DNA of 64,000 nucleotides from Lachnoclostridium sp. An131 (GTDB lineage Bacteria > Bacillota > Clostridia > Lachnospirales > Lachnospiraceae): positions 1 through 64,000 of the forward strand of contig NZ_NFLI01000017.1 of the NCBI RefSeq assembly GCF_002160825.1. Direction: 5' to 3'. Numbering within the stretch: the first letter of the stretch is position 1; every line of letters begins with the position of its first letter. A program made the position numbers and the translations under genes. Below the pieces are notes generated by a model that saw nothing but the letters and a program-made list of their open reading frames with translations, had not been told where the DNA came from and did no database searches. This document shows positions 1 through 7,397 of the stretch, one piece after another.

Positions 1-85
1 TGTCAGTAGAAGCAATGCAGGCCACTACAAAAGTCTTGTGGACATCAATGCCACAGCAGATTTTGTACACGATTTTTAAAGCCAT
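1..85 (-). CDS. IS110-family transposase, N-terminal fragment cut by the window edge
   Basis: Only the first 28 codons are present; the gene runs off the left edge. The translation starts MALKIVYKICCGIDVHKTF, and the G-I-D-V-H-K block is the usual start of the RuvC-like DEDD domain of IS110-family transposases, whose first catalytic Asp is in this block. A good ribosome binding site (GAAAGGAG) lies just before the ATG. The family moves circular DNA intermediates using the DEDD domain together with a C-terminal serine-containing domain, which is not visible here. The IS110 or IS1111 subgroup cannot be decided from this fragment. Confidence 0.8.
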   Translation of the reverse strand, partial: MALKIVYKICCGIDVHKTFVVACIASTD

Positions 86-446
86 AGGGACTCCTTTCAG
101 AACCAGAAGATTCGCTAAAGATTATAGGGAGAGACGGCATTGACTGAACGCCTAAGCCATAAACGAGAATGTTTATACAAAGATAAGATTACGTGCTCAC
201 AGTCACACTTATTTGTGCTTGAAAAGGCGGACTACACATATAACCATACGGTCATCCGGCACACCGAAGGCGTACCTTGGTAAGTCGGACAGCCCACTCA
301 CCTCCCCGTGATTTGTAGTATACCGAGTTCCCTACAAGAAGAATTATAAAGAAAAATAAGCTCAGGAAAAATATTTTCATAACGTTTTGTGCCTGAGTGA
401 AGCGAAAGGAATGGATATAACCATGGAAAACTCCACATTTTGTACA
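86..446 (-). other. Non-coding 5' flank of the IS110-type element
   Basis: About 360 bases upstream of the transposase start hold no convincing gene. Read on the minus strand there is a strong 8-bp stem with a 3-base TTC loop near 264-282 and further pairing possibilities. In IS110-group elements the non-coding end before the transposase encodes a structured guide (bridge) RNA, so this stretch could hold one. That is inference: element ends and core dinucleotides could not be fixed from one copy. Confidence 0.3.
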
Positions 447-479
447 ACAGAACAGGGTGCGGCCCGCACCCTGTTCTGT
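447..479 (-). terminator. Perfect inverted repeat, probable terminator
   Basis: Two 16-bp arms are perfect complements around one central base (447-462 and 464-479), starting ACAGAACAGGG. It lies just downstream of the minus-strand gene ending at 511, so a terminator is likely. The U-tract is poor (TGTACAAAATG), so a recombination or IS-related palindrome remains possible. Confidence 0.5.
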
Positions 480-510
480 CACATCAGTCAAATATTTCCT
501 ATCTTCTAAG

Positions 511-945
511 CTATAAAAATTTCTGTACATCTGCCGTCAGCTTTTCCTCGATCCGGATCAGCTTTTTTGTGATGTTTTTCGTCTTTTCATCCGCTGCCTT
601 ATACTGGTTCAGGTATCGGTTCAGCGATTTCACTCCCATATTGCATCCGTCCGTCATCAGATCTGCAATTGTATGATCCGACTCATCCATCACCAGCTTT
701 GCGCTTGTCTTCACCCAGGACATTCCCTTCGCCACCGGGTTCGGCTCCTTGCCCTCATCGTGGTATTTTTCCAGGAGCGTCAGGATTTCGCTCTGCAGCT
801 CACTGTGCTCATCCCGGCATTCTTTCAGAGCCTCTTCCAGTTTTTCATCGTGAACGTAATCAAGGACCTCATCTATGGCCGATACTCCCATTTTGATTCC
901 CGCGTCGCACTCCCTTAGCAGCTTTATGGTATCTGATTCAATCAT
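511..945 (-). CDS. Helical ferritin-like/DUF2383-like protein of unknown function
   Basis: 144 residues starting MIESDTIKLLREC. I chose this ATG because AAAAGGAG sits about 11 bases before it; a longer reading to 999 has no good binding site. The protein is charged and almost wholly helical, with no signal peptide or membrane segment. Its E/H-rich helices (EEALKECRDEHSELQ, MDESDHTIADLM) resemble the four-helix DUF2383/ferritin-like proteins that occur in many Lachnospiraceae, though that assignment is from memory of the pattern. It is probably transcribed alone, ending at the inverted repeat at 447-479. Function unknown. Confidence 0.65.
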   Translation of the reverse strand: MIESDTIKLLRECDAGIKMGVSAIDEVLDYVHDEKLEEALKECRDEHSELQSEILTLLEKYHDEGKEPNPVAKGMSWVKTSAKLVMDESDHTIADLMTDGCNMGVKSLNRYLNQYKAADEKTKNITKKLIRIEEKLTADVQKFL

Positions 946-1050
946 GTCTTGTACCGCTCCTTTTCTTTTTGGAAACAGTATGGCTGATTGACAGGCCAAT
1001 TATACGCCTTCGTCCGAAGTACAGCTGCGGCTGCTCATCTCCTGAATTTC

Positions 1051-1293
1051 CTATCGGTACTGCTGTAAAGCCGCCAGCAGCGCGCCCTCCTGCACAGTAT
1101 CATCCACATGAACCAAAATTTGCTCAACGATACAGTCGCAAGGCGCCACCTGAGGGATCCTCATCTTCAGGGCCTCCAGAACGATTACCGTATCTCCTTT
1201 CTTCACCTGCTGGTAAGGCGATACACAGATTTCCGTAACTCTCCCAGATATATTTGCCCGGACTGCATTCATATCCATCTGAGTCGTTTTCAT
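1051..1293 (-). CDS. Stand-alone biotin/lipoyl carrier domain protein
   Basis: 80 residues forming a single biotinyl/lipoyl domain. The modification hairpin reads EALKM with Lys43 as the expected biotinylated residue; the usual motif is A-M-K-M, so Met is replaced by Leu. The N-terminal half (ANISGRVTEICV...VKKGDTV) and C-terminal half (VDDTVQEGALLAAL) match the two quasi-symmetrical strands of the fold. Such small carriers normally belong to acetyl-CoA carboxylase, or to oxaloacetate or methylmalonyl-CoA decarboxylase complexes, but no carboxylase or decarboxylase gene is next to it. It is 14 bases downstream of the lipoprotein-like gene ending at 1308. The start is uncertain because the ribosome binding site is weak; ATG at codon 6 or 8 is possible. 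Confidence 0.75.
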   Translation of the reverse strand: MKTTQMDMNAVRANISGRVTEICVSPYQQVKKGDTVIVLEALKMRIPQVAPCDCIVEQILVHVDDTVQEGALLAALQQYR

Positions 1294-1307
1294 CTGTAAT
1301 ATGCTTC

Positions 1308-1808
1308 TTATTCTGAAGATTTTTTTACGAAATATATATTTCCATCCGGTTCATTCTGAAGCAGTGCGGGCTTCATTTCTCCCCAGACAGTGAAAAGCTT
1401 CTCTCCTTCTTTCTCAAAACTGAGCAGAAGATCTCCCTCGTCAAAATATGCTGTTGAGCTTACATCCCCCGGAGAATACTGTTCAAATATCAAGTCTATC
1501 CTTTCCTCGTTCCCACAAACCTTTGCCCTGCCCTCTATCCACAGCATATGTCCATTAAACTCCAATGCTGCATAATGTTCCCCCTTCTCTCTGTAAATCT
1601 CTATACTGTAGCTCCAGGTATCAAAAAAGTCTGAAGCTGCCGCATGCGGAGTCGATTCAAGAAATTTATACGTTCCAATCCATTCCTCCAGAGCGCTCTG
1701 CTCTTTTTCTTCTTTCTGAGACTGCGCGCTCATGACAAGTGCTCCACAGGCTGCAATTCCCCAGATACAACCCCCTGCGATCAAAAACTGCATTCTCTTA
1801 TTTTTCAT
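1308..1808 (-). CDS. Secreted or lipoprotein-like protein, unknown function
   Basis: 166 residues. The N-terminus has a positive start (MKNKR), a hydrophobic stretch and I-A-A-C ending at Cys21, which fits a lipobox, so export and lipidation are likely. The rest is a soluble, beta-rich domain with many aromatic residues (DFFDTWSYSIEIY, YAALEFNGHMLWIEG), of the kind seen in small extracytoplasmic proteins of gut Firmicutes. I do not recognise a family. It may be co-transcribed with the biotin-carrier protein 14 bases downstream. Confidence 0.6.
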   Translation of the reverse strand: MKNKRMQFLIAGGCIWGIAACGALVMSAQSQKEEKEQSALEEWIGTYKFLESTPHAAASDFFDTWSYSIEIYREKGEHYAALEFNGHMLWIEGRAKVCGNEERIDLIFEQYSPGDVSSTAYFDEGDLLLSFEKEGEKLFTVWGEMKPALLQNEPDGNIYFVKKSSE

Positions 1809-1967
1809 CCCATCCCCCGTAAAATTACTGATTTATCTGCAAAACCCGGTTCTTTTCAATCCTTCTGACAAATTCATCCTCTATCCTAATAGTACCCATC
1901 CCTTCTCTCCCCGTCAATGACTGTTCTGCATTTTTTCCAACGTCTGCAGAAACCGCAGAAATACCGC

Positions 1968-2008
1968 AAAAAGACAGCCTCTTCCCATATCTCAGAGAAA
2001 AGACTGTC
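1968..2008 (-). terminator. Rho-independent terminator after the metal ATPase gene
   Basis: On the minus strand GACAGTCTTTTC pairs with GAAGAGGCTGTC (with G-U pairs) and is followed by TTTTT. It lies 48 bases after the stop of the P-type ATPase. Confidence 0.7.
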
Positions 2009-2055
2009 CCATGTTTTTTATTGCTTTATGCCGATTTTTTGTAAATATTTTTCAC

Positions 2056-3942
2056 TTATAGTTTTTTCACAAAGAGCGCCCGGATTGCATTGAGCACCGC
2101 GATAATCATAACGCCCACATCCGCAAAGATCGCCATCCACATATTCGCGATTCCAAGAGCTCCCAGAGCCAGGAACAAAAGCTTGATGCCTATGGCAAAC
2201 ACGATGTTCTGGTATACGATGCGCAGGCATTTGCGGGATATTTTGATGGCCTTGGCAATCTTCAGCGGATCGTCGTCCATCAGCACCACGTCCGCGGCCT
2301 CGATGGCTGCGTCGGATCCCATGGCGCCCATGGCGATGCCGATATCTGCCCGGCTCAGAACCGGAGCGTCGTTGATGCCGTCGCCTACGAAGGCCAGCTT
2401 TTCCTTCTCAGATTTCTTTTGAATCAGCTCTTCTACCTTTTCCACCTTATCGGCAGGCAGCAGCTCGCTGCAGACCTCGTCGACACCCAAATCCGCGGCT
2501 ACCTTTTCCGCCACCTCACGCCTGTCTCCGGTCAGCATGACCGTCTTCCGGATTCCTGCTGCCTTCAGGGCCTGAACCGCCTCCCTGGAATGGAGCTTCA
2601 CTACATCGGAAATCACAATGTGTCCTGCATAGGAACCATTTATGGCCATATGGACGATCGTTCCCACGCTGCGGCAGGGGATATACTCGCTTCCCAGCTG
2701 CTTCATCAGCTTGTCGTTGCCGGCGGCAACGATGCTGCCGTCCACCTTTGCCGTCACGCCGCCTCCGCTGATTTCCTGAATGTCTGTCACGCGGGAACGG
2801 TCGATTTCTTTTCCATAAGCCTTCTGAATGCTTTTGCTGATGGGATGGGAGGAAGCGCTCTCAGCCAGGGCCGCGTATTCCAGAAGCTTTTCATCCTCCA
2901 GCTCACTGTGATGGATTCCATTTACCTCAAAGACGCCCTGGGTCAGTGTACCCGTCTTGTCAAACACCACAATCTTTGTTTTAGAAAGAGTTTCCATATA
3001 GTTGGAGCCCTTTACCAGCACTCCGGCAGCGCTGGCTCCGCCAATACCCGCGAAAAAGCTTAAGGGTATGCTGATCACCAGCGCGCAGGGGCAGCTGATC
3101 ACCAGGAAGGTCAGAGCGCGGCCAATCCAGTTGTCCCAGTCAGCCGGAAGTCCCAGGCCAAGCATCCGCACCAGCGGCGGCAGAACTGCCAGGGCCAGGG
3201 CAGCATAGCAGACAGCCGGCGTATAGACCCGCGCAAACTTGGCGATAAACTCCTCAGATTTGGATTTGCGGGAGCTGGCGTTCTCCACCAGATCCAGGAT
3301 TTTGGATACAGTAGATTCTCCAAACTCCTTCGTTGTCCGGATTTTCAGAAGGCCGCTCATATTGATGCAGCCGCTGATGATTTCGTCTCCCTCTTTTACA
3401 TCCCGCGGAAGGCTCTCGCCTGTCAGCGCGCTGGTGTTCAGAGACGAAGCCCCCTCCAGCACAACGCCGTCGATGGGCACCTTCTCTCCCGGCTGCACGA
3501 CAATCACCGTGCCGATTTCCACCTCGTCCGGGTCCACCTGCTCCAGCCTGCCGTCCCGTCCCACATTAGCGTAGTCCGGGCGGATATCCATCAGGTCGCT
3601 GATGTTGCGGCGGCTCTTTCCTACCGCATAGCTCTGGAACAGCTCGCCAATCTGATAGAACAGCATAACAGCCACCGCTTCTGTGTAATCGCCGCTCTGC
3701 TCATGAAGAGCCAGCGCGATAGCGCCAATCGTAGCCACCGCCATCAGAAAGCTCTCATCGAAGACCTGACGGTTTTTGATTCCTTTCAGGGCCTTCAGCA
3801 GTATGTCATAGCCAATCACCAGATAAGGAATCAGATATAAAATCAGTCTCAGTGCCCCGTCTGTGGGAATAAACTGCAGAGCAATCAGCAGAACCGCAGC
3901 TATCAGCACGCGGATCAGCATCTTTTTTTGCTTCCTGCTCAT
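2056..3942 (-). CDS. Heavy-metal translocating P1B-type ATPase (Zn/Cd/Co type)
   Basis: 628 residues. It carries the P1B hallmarks: transmembrane CPC motif (Cys284-Pro-Cys286 in ISCPCALVI), actuator TGES near 174-177, phosphorylation site DKTGTLT with Asp328, and the hinge GDGINDAPVLS. Membrane segments are predicted around 8-26, 31-50, 62-80 and 88-105 and around the CPC helix, with a last pair at the C-terminus. The CPC helix and following sequence suit Zn2+/Cd2+ or related divalent export rather than proof of copper. There is no N-terminal HMA domain; a separate HMA protein is encoded 74 bases upstream and probably supplies it. The set is divergent from an ArsR gene, which fits metal-responsive control. 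The substrate metal cannot be fixed from sequence alone. Confidence 0.92.
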   Translation of the reverse strand: MSRKQKKMLIRVLIAAVLLIALQFIPTDGALRLILYLIPYLVIGYDILLKALKGIKNRQVFDESFLMAVATIGAIALALHEQSGDYTEAVAVMLFYQIGELFQSYAVGKSRRNISDLMDIRPDYANVGRDGRLEQVDPDEVEIGTVIVVQPGEKVPIDGVVLEGASSLNTSALTGESLPRDVKEGDEIISGCINMSGLLKIRTTKEFGESTVSKILDLVENASSRKSKSEEFIAKFARVYTPAVCYAALALAVLPPLVRMLGLGLPADWDNWIGRALTFLVISCPCALVISIPLSFFAGIGGASAAGVLVKGSNYMETLSKTKIVVFDKTGTLTQGVFEVNGIHHSELEDEKLLEYAALAESASSHPISKSIQKAYGKEIDRSRVTDIQEISGGGVTAKVDGSIVAAGNDKLMKQLGSEYIPCRSVGTIVHMAINGSYAGHIVISDVVKLHSREAVQALKAAGIRKTVMLTGDRREVAEKVAADLGVDEVCSELLPADKVEKVEELIQKKSEKEKLAFVGDGINDAPVLSRADIGIAMGAMGSDAAIEAADVVLMDDDPLKIAKAIKISRKCLRIVYQNIVFAIGIKLLFLALGALGIANMWMAIFADVGVMIIAVLNAIRALFVKKL

Positions 3943-4016
3943 CCTTGTCTCACCTCTCTAGTCAAAAATCTCCCCGACTCATATACGTTTCTCATTTTTG
4001 CATTCAATATTTTTAT

Positions 4017-4235
4017 TTAAAGAAAGATCTCGCAGTCGTCCTCTACCTTCTTGCAGTTCTTCCGGACCTCCTGCATGACACTCTTTGCCTCCTGGCCTTC
4101 CTCAAACTCCACAATCATCTTCAAAGCCATAAAGTTTACTGTCGCATCCTTTACACCAGGAGTCTTCTTTGCGGCTTCCTCCATCTTATTTGCACAGTTG
4201 GCACAGTCTACATCGATCTTATAGGTTTTCTTCAT
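4017..4235 (-). CDS. Small heavy-metal-associated (HMA) domain protein
   Basis: 72 residues, a complete HMA fold (beta-alpha-beta-beta-alpha-beta). The metal loop reads DCANCANKME, so the two ligands are Cys-x-x-Cys as in copper or zinc chaperones, with an Asp before the first Cys as in zinc/cadmium-type HMA domains. It lies directly upstream of the P-type ATPase on the same strand and is likely co-transcribed. Because that ATPase has no HMA domain of its own, this protein may act in trans as its metal-delivery or sensor domain. The strand is divergent from arsR, with the palindromic operator between them. Confidence 0.85.
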   Translation of the reverse strand: MKKTYKIDVDCANCANKMEEAAKKTPGVKDATVNFMALKMIVEFEEGQEAKSVMQEVRKNCKKVEDDCEIFL

Positions 4236-4327
4236 CTTATTTACATCCTTTCCTGAAATTGATATTGCTGTCCGCTTCGCTCACAGAAGCATCGCTTGCA
4301 AAAGCAAATGGAGCAAATTCAGCTTTT

Positions 4328-4349
4328 CAATTAAACGATTGTTTAATTG
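4328..4349. promoter_or_regulatory. ArsR-type operator palindrome
   Basis: Perfect 9-bp arms CAATTAAAC and GTTTAATTG around GATT, in the divergent region between the HMA gene and the ArsR gene. AT-rich imperfect or perfect palindromes are typical ArsR/SmtB sites. On the minus strand a plausible promoter (TTGTAA, 18 bases, TTTAAT) overlaps it, so binding would block the efflux genes. Confidence 0.65.
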
Positions 4350-4481
4350 TTGATTACAATATATACTTATTTTCGCAGAAAGTCAATGGCTAAAATCATC
4401 TTCTTCCAAATGGACAAAAAACATTTCCGTTTGGGCAAATGCATGATAAAATACCCTTACAAGCAAAAGGAGGCGTTTACC

Positions 4482-4844
4482 ATGAACGACAAAATTCTGC
4501 CCCACGATCACGGCCAGAACACCCTGCAGAGCTTCGACCACATGCCGGAAATCGCTGATTTTCAGACCGTATCGGACATTTTCAAGCAGCTGGGTGACGG
4601 AAGCCGCATCCGCATTTTCTGGATACTCTGCCACTGCGAGGAATGCGTCATCAATCTGTCCGCCCTTGTGGACATGAGCAGCCCGGCTGTATCCCATCAT
4701 CTGAAGCAGCTGAAGGCCGGAGGGCTTATTGTGAGCCGCCGGGAAGGAAAAGAGGTCTATTACAAGGCTGCCGACACAGAGCAGGTGGAGCTTCTCCATC
4801 ACGCCATCGAGGATCTGGTGAAGATCGCCTGTCCTTCCAAATAA
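4482..4844 (+). CDS. ArsR/SmtB-family metal-responsive repressor
   Basis: 120 residues starting MNDKILPHDHGQ, chosen because AGGAGG lies 8 bases before this ATG. It has the winged-helix core FKQLGDGSRIRIFWIL, the ECVINLSALVDMS block and the recognition helix SPAVSHHLKQLKAGGLI. The CHCEECV stretch places Cys and Glu in the alpha3 region where ArsR members bind metal, and His residues cluster at the N-terminus and C-terminus (LLHHAIEDL), as in the alpha5 zinc sites of CzrA/SmtB. It probably represses the divergent HMA/ATPase genes through the palindrome at 4328-4349 and is released by metal. The AraC gene starts 24 bases downstream and may share its transcript. Confidence 0.88.
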   Translation: MNDKILPHDHGQNTLQSFDHMPEIADFQTVSDIFKQLGDGSRIRIFWILCHCEECVINLSALVDMSSPAVSHHLKQLKAGGLIVSRREGKEVYYKAADTEQVELLHHAIEDLVKIACPSK

Positions 4845-4868
4845 CCGGGTAAAGGAGCATTTTCAGAA

Positions 4869-5873
4869 ATGAGAAATGAGGATATCTGCAGAATTGCACA
4901 GGCTTTAAAAGAGATCCCAGAGCATTCTCTGGAGCTTAAGGAATATCCCGGCCCGAACCGGGAATCCGGACGTCTGGCCAGAACGCTCTCTGTCAGCGCA
5001 GACGGGAAGGGAAGGGTCTCTGTCTATCAGGTCTATCCCGGTATCCGGCTCTCTCTGCTCTGCTTTCTTTCCGAGCAGGCAGCGTTCCGCCATCCCGCCT
5101 CTCCCGCCGTTCTGGAGGTGGGCCACTGCCGCGCGGGACGCGTGGGCTGGAATATGAAAAATGGCACCTCCGTCTATCTGGGCTCCGGCGACCTTTCCTG
5201 CCACAGCGCTGTCTGCTGCGCGGATTCCGTAATGACCTACCCGATGAAATATTATGAAGGGATTTCCGTCTCCATGAACCTGGAGACGCTGGCTGACCGC
5301 CTTCCCGGCGTGCTTTCCGACACTGTCATTGATATCCGGAAGCTGCGAGAAGCATACTGCGAGCCGCAGAAATCCGTCTTTATCTCCACCTGCCCTGAGA
5401 CAGAGGGCATCTTTCTGCCCCTCTACGACCTGCCGGAAGCTCTGCGGCTTCCCTATTTTCAGCTGAAGATCCAGGAGCTTCTTCTGTTTCTCGGCCGGTA
5501 TGTTCCGGATCAGAAGGCCGTCACCAAATACCATTCAGAGCAGACAGAGCTGATCCGGCAGATTCACGACCAGCTGACTAAGGATCTGTCCCGCCGTTTT
5601 ACCATTGAGGAGCTGTCCCGCCAGTATCTGATCAACACCTCTTCTCTCAAGGAGGTGTTCAAAGCCGTCTATGGTCTTCCCATCGCTTCGTATATGAAGG
5701 AGTACCGGATTCGGGAAGCCATGAGGCTCCTGCGGGAGACAGACGAGAGCATTTCCTCGGTCGCAGCCCTGGTAGGCTATGAAACTCAGGGGAAATTTAC
5801 GAAGGCCTTCCGGGATGTGGCCCAGGTTCTGCCCTCCGAATACCGGAAGCAGTGCCGGCAGGCTTCCCGGTAA
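4869..5873 (+). CDS. AraC-family transcriptional regulator
   Basis: 334 residues. The C-terminal 100 residues hold the two helix-turn-helix motifs of AraC proteins: FTIEELSRQYLINTSSLKEVF with IASYMKEYRIREAMRLLRE, then ISSVAALVGYETQGKFTKAF. The N-terminal 220 residues are a sensing domain without a recognised ligand signature; GWNMKNGTSVYLGSGDLS resembles the cupin-like part found in Lachnospiraceae AraC proteins. It follows arsR by 24 bases with its own AAAGGAG site. The target is unknown; the position suggests a link to metal or stress response. Confidence 0.85.
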   Translation: MRNEDICRIAQALKEIPEHSLELKEYPGPNRESGRLARTLSVSADGKGRVSVYQVYPGIRLSLLCFLSEQAAFRHPASPAVLEVGHCRAGRVGWNMKNGTSVYLGSGDLSCHSAVCCADSVMTYPMKYYEGISVSMNLETLADRLPGVLSDTVIDIRKLREAYCEPQKSVFISTCPETEGIFLPLYDLPEALRLPYFQLKIQELLLFLGRYVPDQKAVTKYHSEQTELIRQIHDQLTKDLSRRFTIEELSRQYLINTSSLKEVFKAVYGLPIASYMKEYRIREAMRLLRETDESISSVAALVGYETQGKFTKAFRDVAQVLPSEYRKQCRQASR

Positions 5874-5976
5874 GCAGCAAAAGGGATCTCAAGGAGACTC
5901 TTCCCATATGCTGAATTTTTTACGGCGGAAGGTTATTCATCCATTTTTCCGCAATAGGTAATGTATTTTTCATCAA

Positions 5977-6333
5977 TCAAAGCGCATAACTGATTCCATA
6001 TCTCGTATTAAAATTGTCCATGACGCAGCTTAGGTGCTCTCCTCCAAATACCGGAAGTGTGGCAATTCTATTGTCTTCAAATCCTTTAAAAATAAAAATA
6101 CAATAGATCAGCAATACTGCTATTGCGAACCTGATGATCATTCCAACCGTTGTTTTGCTTTTATAGACAAACGGCGCCATTCCAATAGAAATAACTGCAA
6201 TGCTGCAAATGACTACCCTCTGAACATATTGCAATTGTATGGGACTCCCACTCACCGTCGATGAATTAGAAATAACAAATAGAACAATGCCAAATAAATA
6301 TAGCAAAATACCAATGACGTTTCTTTTCTTCAT
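5977..6333 (-). CDS. Small membrane protein, unknown function
   Basis: 118 residues starting MKKRNVIGILLYLFG, with three hydrophobic segments near 5-21, 35-56 and 63-82 and a short soluble tail (NRIATLPVFGGEHLS). AGGAGG lies about 15 bases before this ATG, which is rather far; an ATG at 6375 giving 14 more residues is the alternative. It follows the membrane protein gene ending at 6402 on the same strand and probably shares its transcript. No family recognised. Confidence 0.5.
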   Translation of the reverse strand: MKKRNVIGILLYLFGIVLFVISNSSTVSGSPIQLQYVQRVVICSIAVISIGMAPFVYKSKTTVGMIIRFAIAVLLIYCIFIFKGFEDNRIATLPVFGGEHLSCVMDNFNTRYGISYAL

Positions 6334-6401
6334 AACGTTTCGCTTCTTCCTCCTCTGACTAAACGCCGCTGTCATCTTTCACGATAAAGTTCCTGCGGCA
6401 G

Positions 6402-7190
6402 TCAGGCTAACCATTGAAGCCCCTCTATAAACAATATCACTGCCATCACCGGCAGCGCAGTCCAGGCAATGTACCGGCCTGCAATCTCCCAGTCAGACGG
6501 CTCCGCTTTGTCTGCATTGCGAATCTGAAAGGACAGCTCCCAGCGGAACAGCTCGTCCGCAAACAAAATAGAAAGCGCAGTGAGAATACAGATGCATGTG
6601 CCGCCAAACCAGGCAGTCCATTCCCCTTTATGGGTCAGCTCAGGGCCGGCCATCAAGTCAAGTATGGTAGAAACAGAGGGCTCCATCTGATCCATGACAT
6701 TCCCATTTTCGTCCGTTACAATCCCATTCCATGATGCCGTCAGAAAACCAATATCCGCCAGGCTTCCATCCTCATTGTACAACCAGCTGTCGTTTCCGTA
6801 ATCCACGACACATCCGCGGAACATGATTTCCTCTCCGCAGCGAAGCTCTACACCGGTCACAGACTCTCCGCCCAGCGGTTGTCCCTCTTCATCGGCATCC
6901 GGGATGGCGGACGGATCTTCCCTGACCGCATAAGGACCGTAGAGCTTATCTCCGTATCGAAACTCCACTGTCTTGTCTGCATACACGGTAAAGCTGGCCT
7001 GTTCCCCCTGGATTTTTCCGGAATATACCGTATTGCCGTTTTCCTGCTTTGGGACAAGAATGGCATCTTCGTATGCAAAGCCTTCCCTGGCAATGGTTAC
7101 GGCATAGATCACTGCAAATGCCAGAACCATGACTGCCATCAGAAGCAGGATTCCTTTTTGATACCACCCCAAGCATCTAATCCTTTTCAA
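6402..7190 (-). CDS. Membrane protein with extracytoplasmic domain, unknown function
   Basis: 262 residues. One membrane segment near the N-terminus (GILLLMAVMVLAFAVIYAV), then about 160 residues of predicted extracytoplasmic beta-rich sequence (YSGKIQGEQASFTVYADKT...), and two membrane segments in the last 80 residues. A similar layout occurs in uncharacterised Lachnospiraceae membrane proteins, but I do not know a function. It lies downstream of and separate from the pheST terminator, with a small membrane protein gene after it. Confidence 0.55.
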   Translation of the reverse strand: MKRIRCLGWYQKGILLLMAVMVLAFAVIYAVTIAREGFAYEDAILVPKQENGNTVYSGKIQGEQASFTVYADKTVEFRYGDKLYGPYAVREDPSAIPDADEEGQPLGGESVTGVELRCGEEIMFRGCVVDYGNDSWLYNEDGSLADIGFLTASWNGIVTDENGNVMDQMEPSVSTILDLMAGPELTHKGEWTAWFGGTCICILTALSILFADELFRWELSFQIRNADKAEPSDWEIAGRYIAWTALPVMAVILFIEGLQWLA

Positions 7191-7284
7191 ACCGGCACCC
7201 CCTCTGTAACCAGATTTTCATCGTTCCTCTTTTTTTCATTCTATCATAAGCCTGTATGTTTGAAAACTGCCTGATTTCTGCAAT

Positions 7285-7326
7285 ACAAAAAGCAGAACAG
7301 CACAGCTTCCCGCTGCACTGTTCTGC
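7285..7326 (-). terminator. Terminator of the pheST operon
   Basis: On the minus strand GCAGAACAGTGCAGC pairs with GCTGTGCTGTTCTGC around GGGAA, followed by TTTTTGTATT. It is about 70 bases past the pheT stop. Confidence 0.8.
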
Positions 7327-7397
7327 CCAAATCTGCATTACATATTATAAACATTACATACTATAAAATTCTGTATTGTGAGAAACGCTTTTCTTCC

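Noticed and set aside
252-530. 92-codon minus-strand reading frame beside the IS110 end
   Set aside because: It crosses the perfect palindrome at 447-479 and overlaps the end of the gene at 511-945, has no clear binding site, and its composition looks non-coding.
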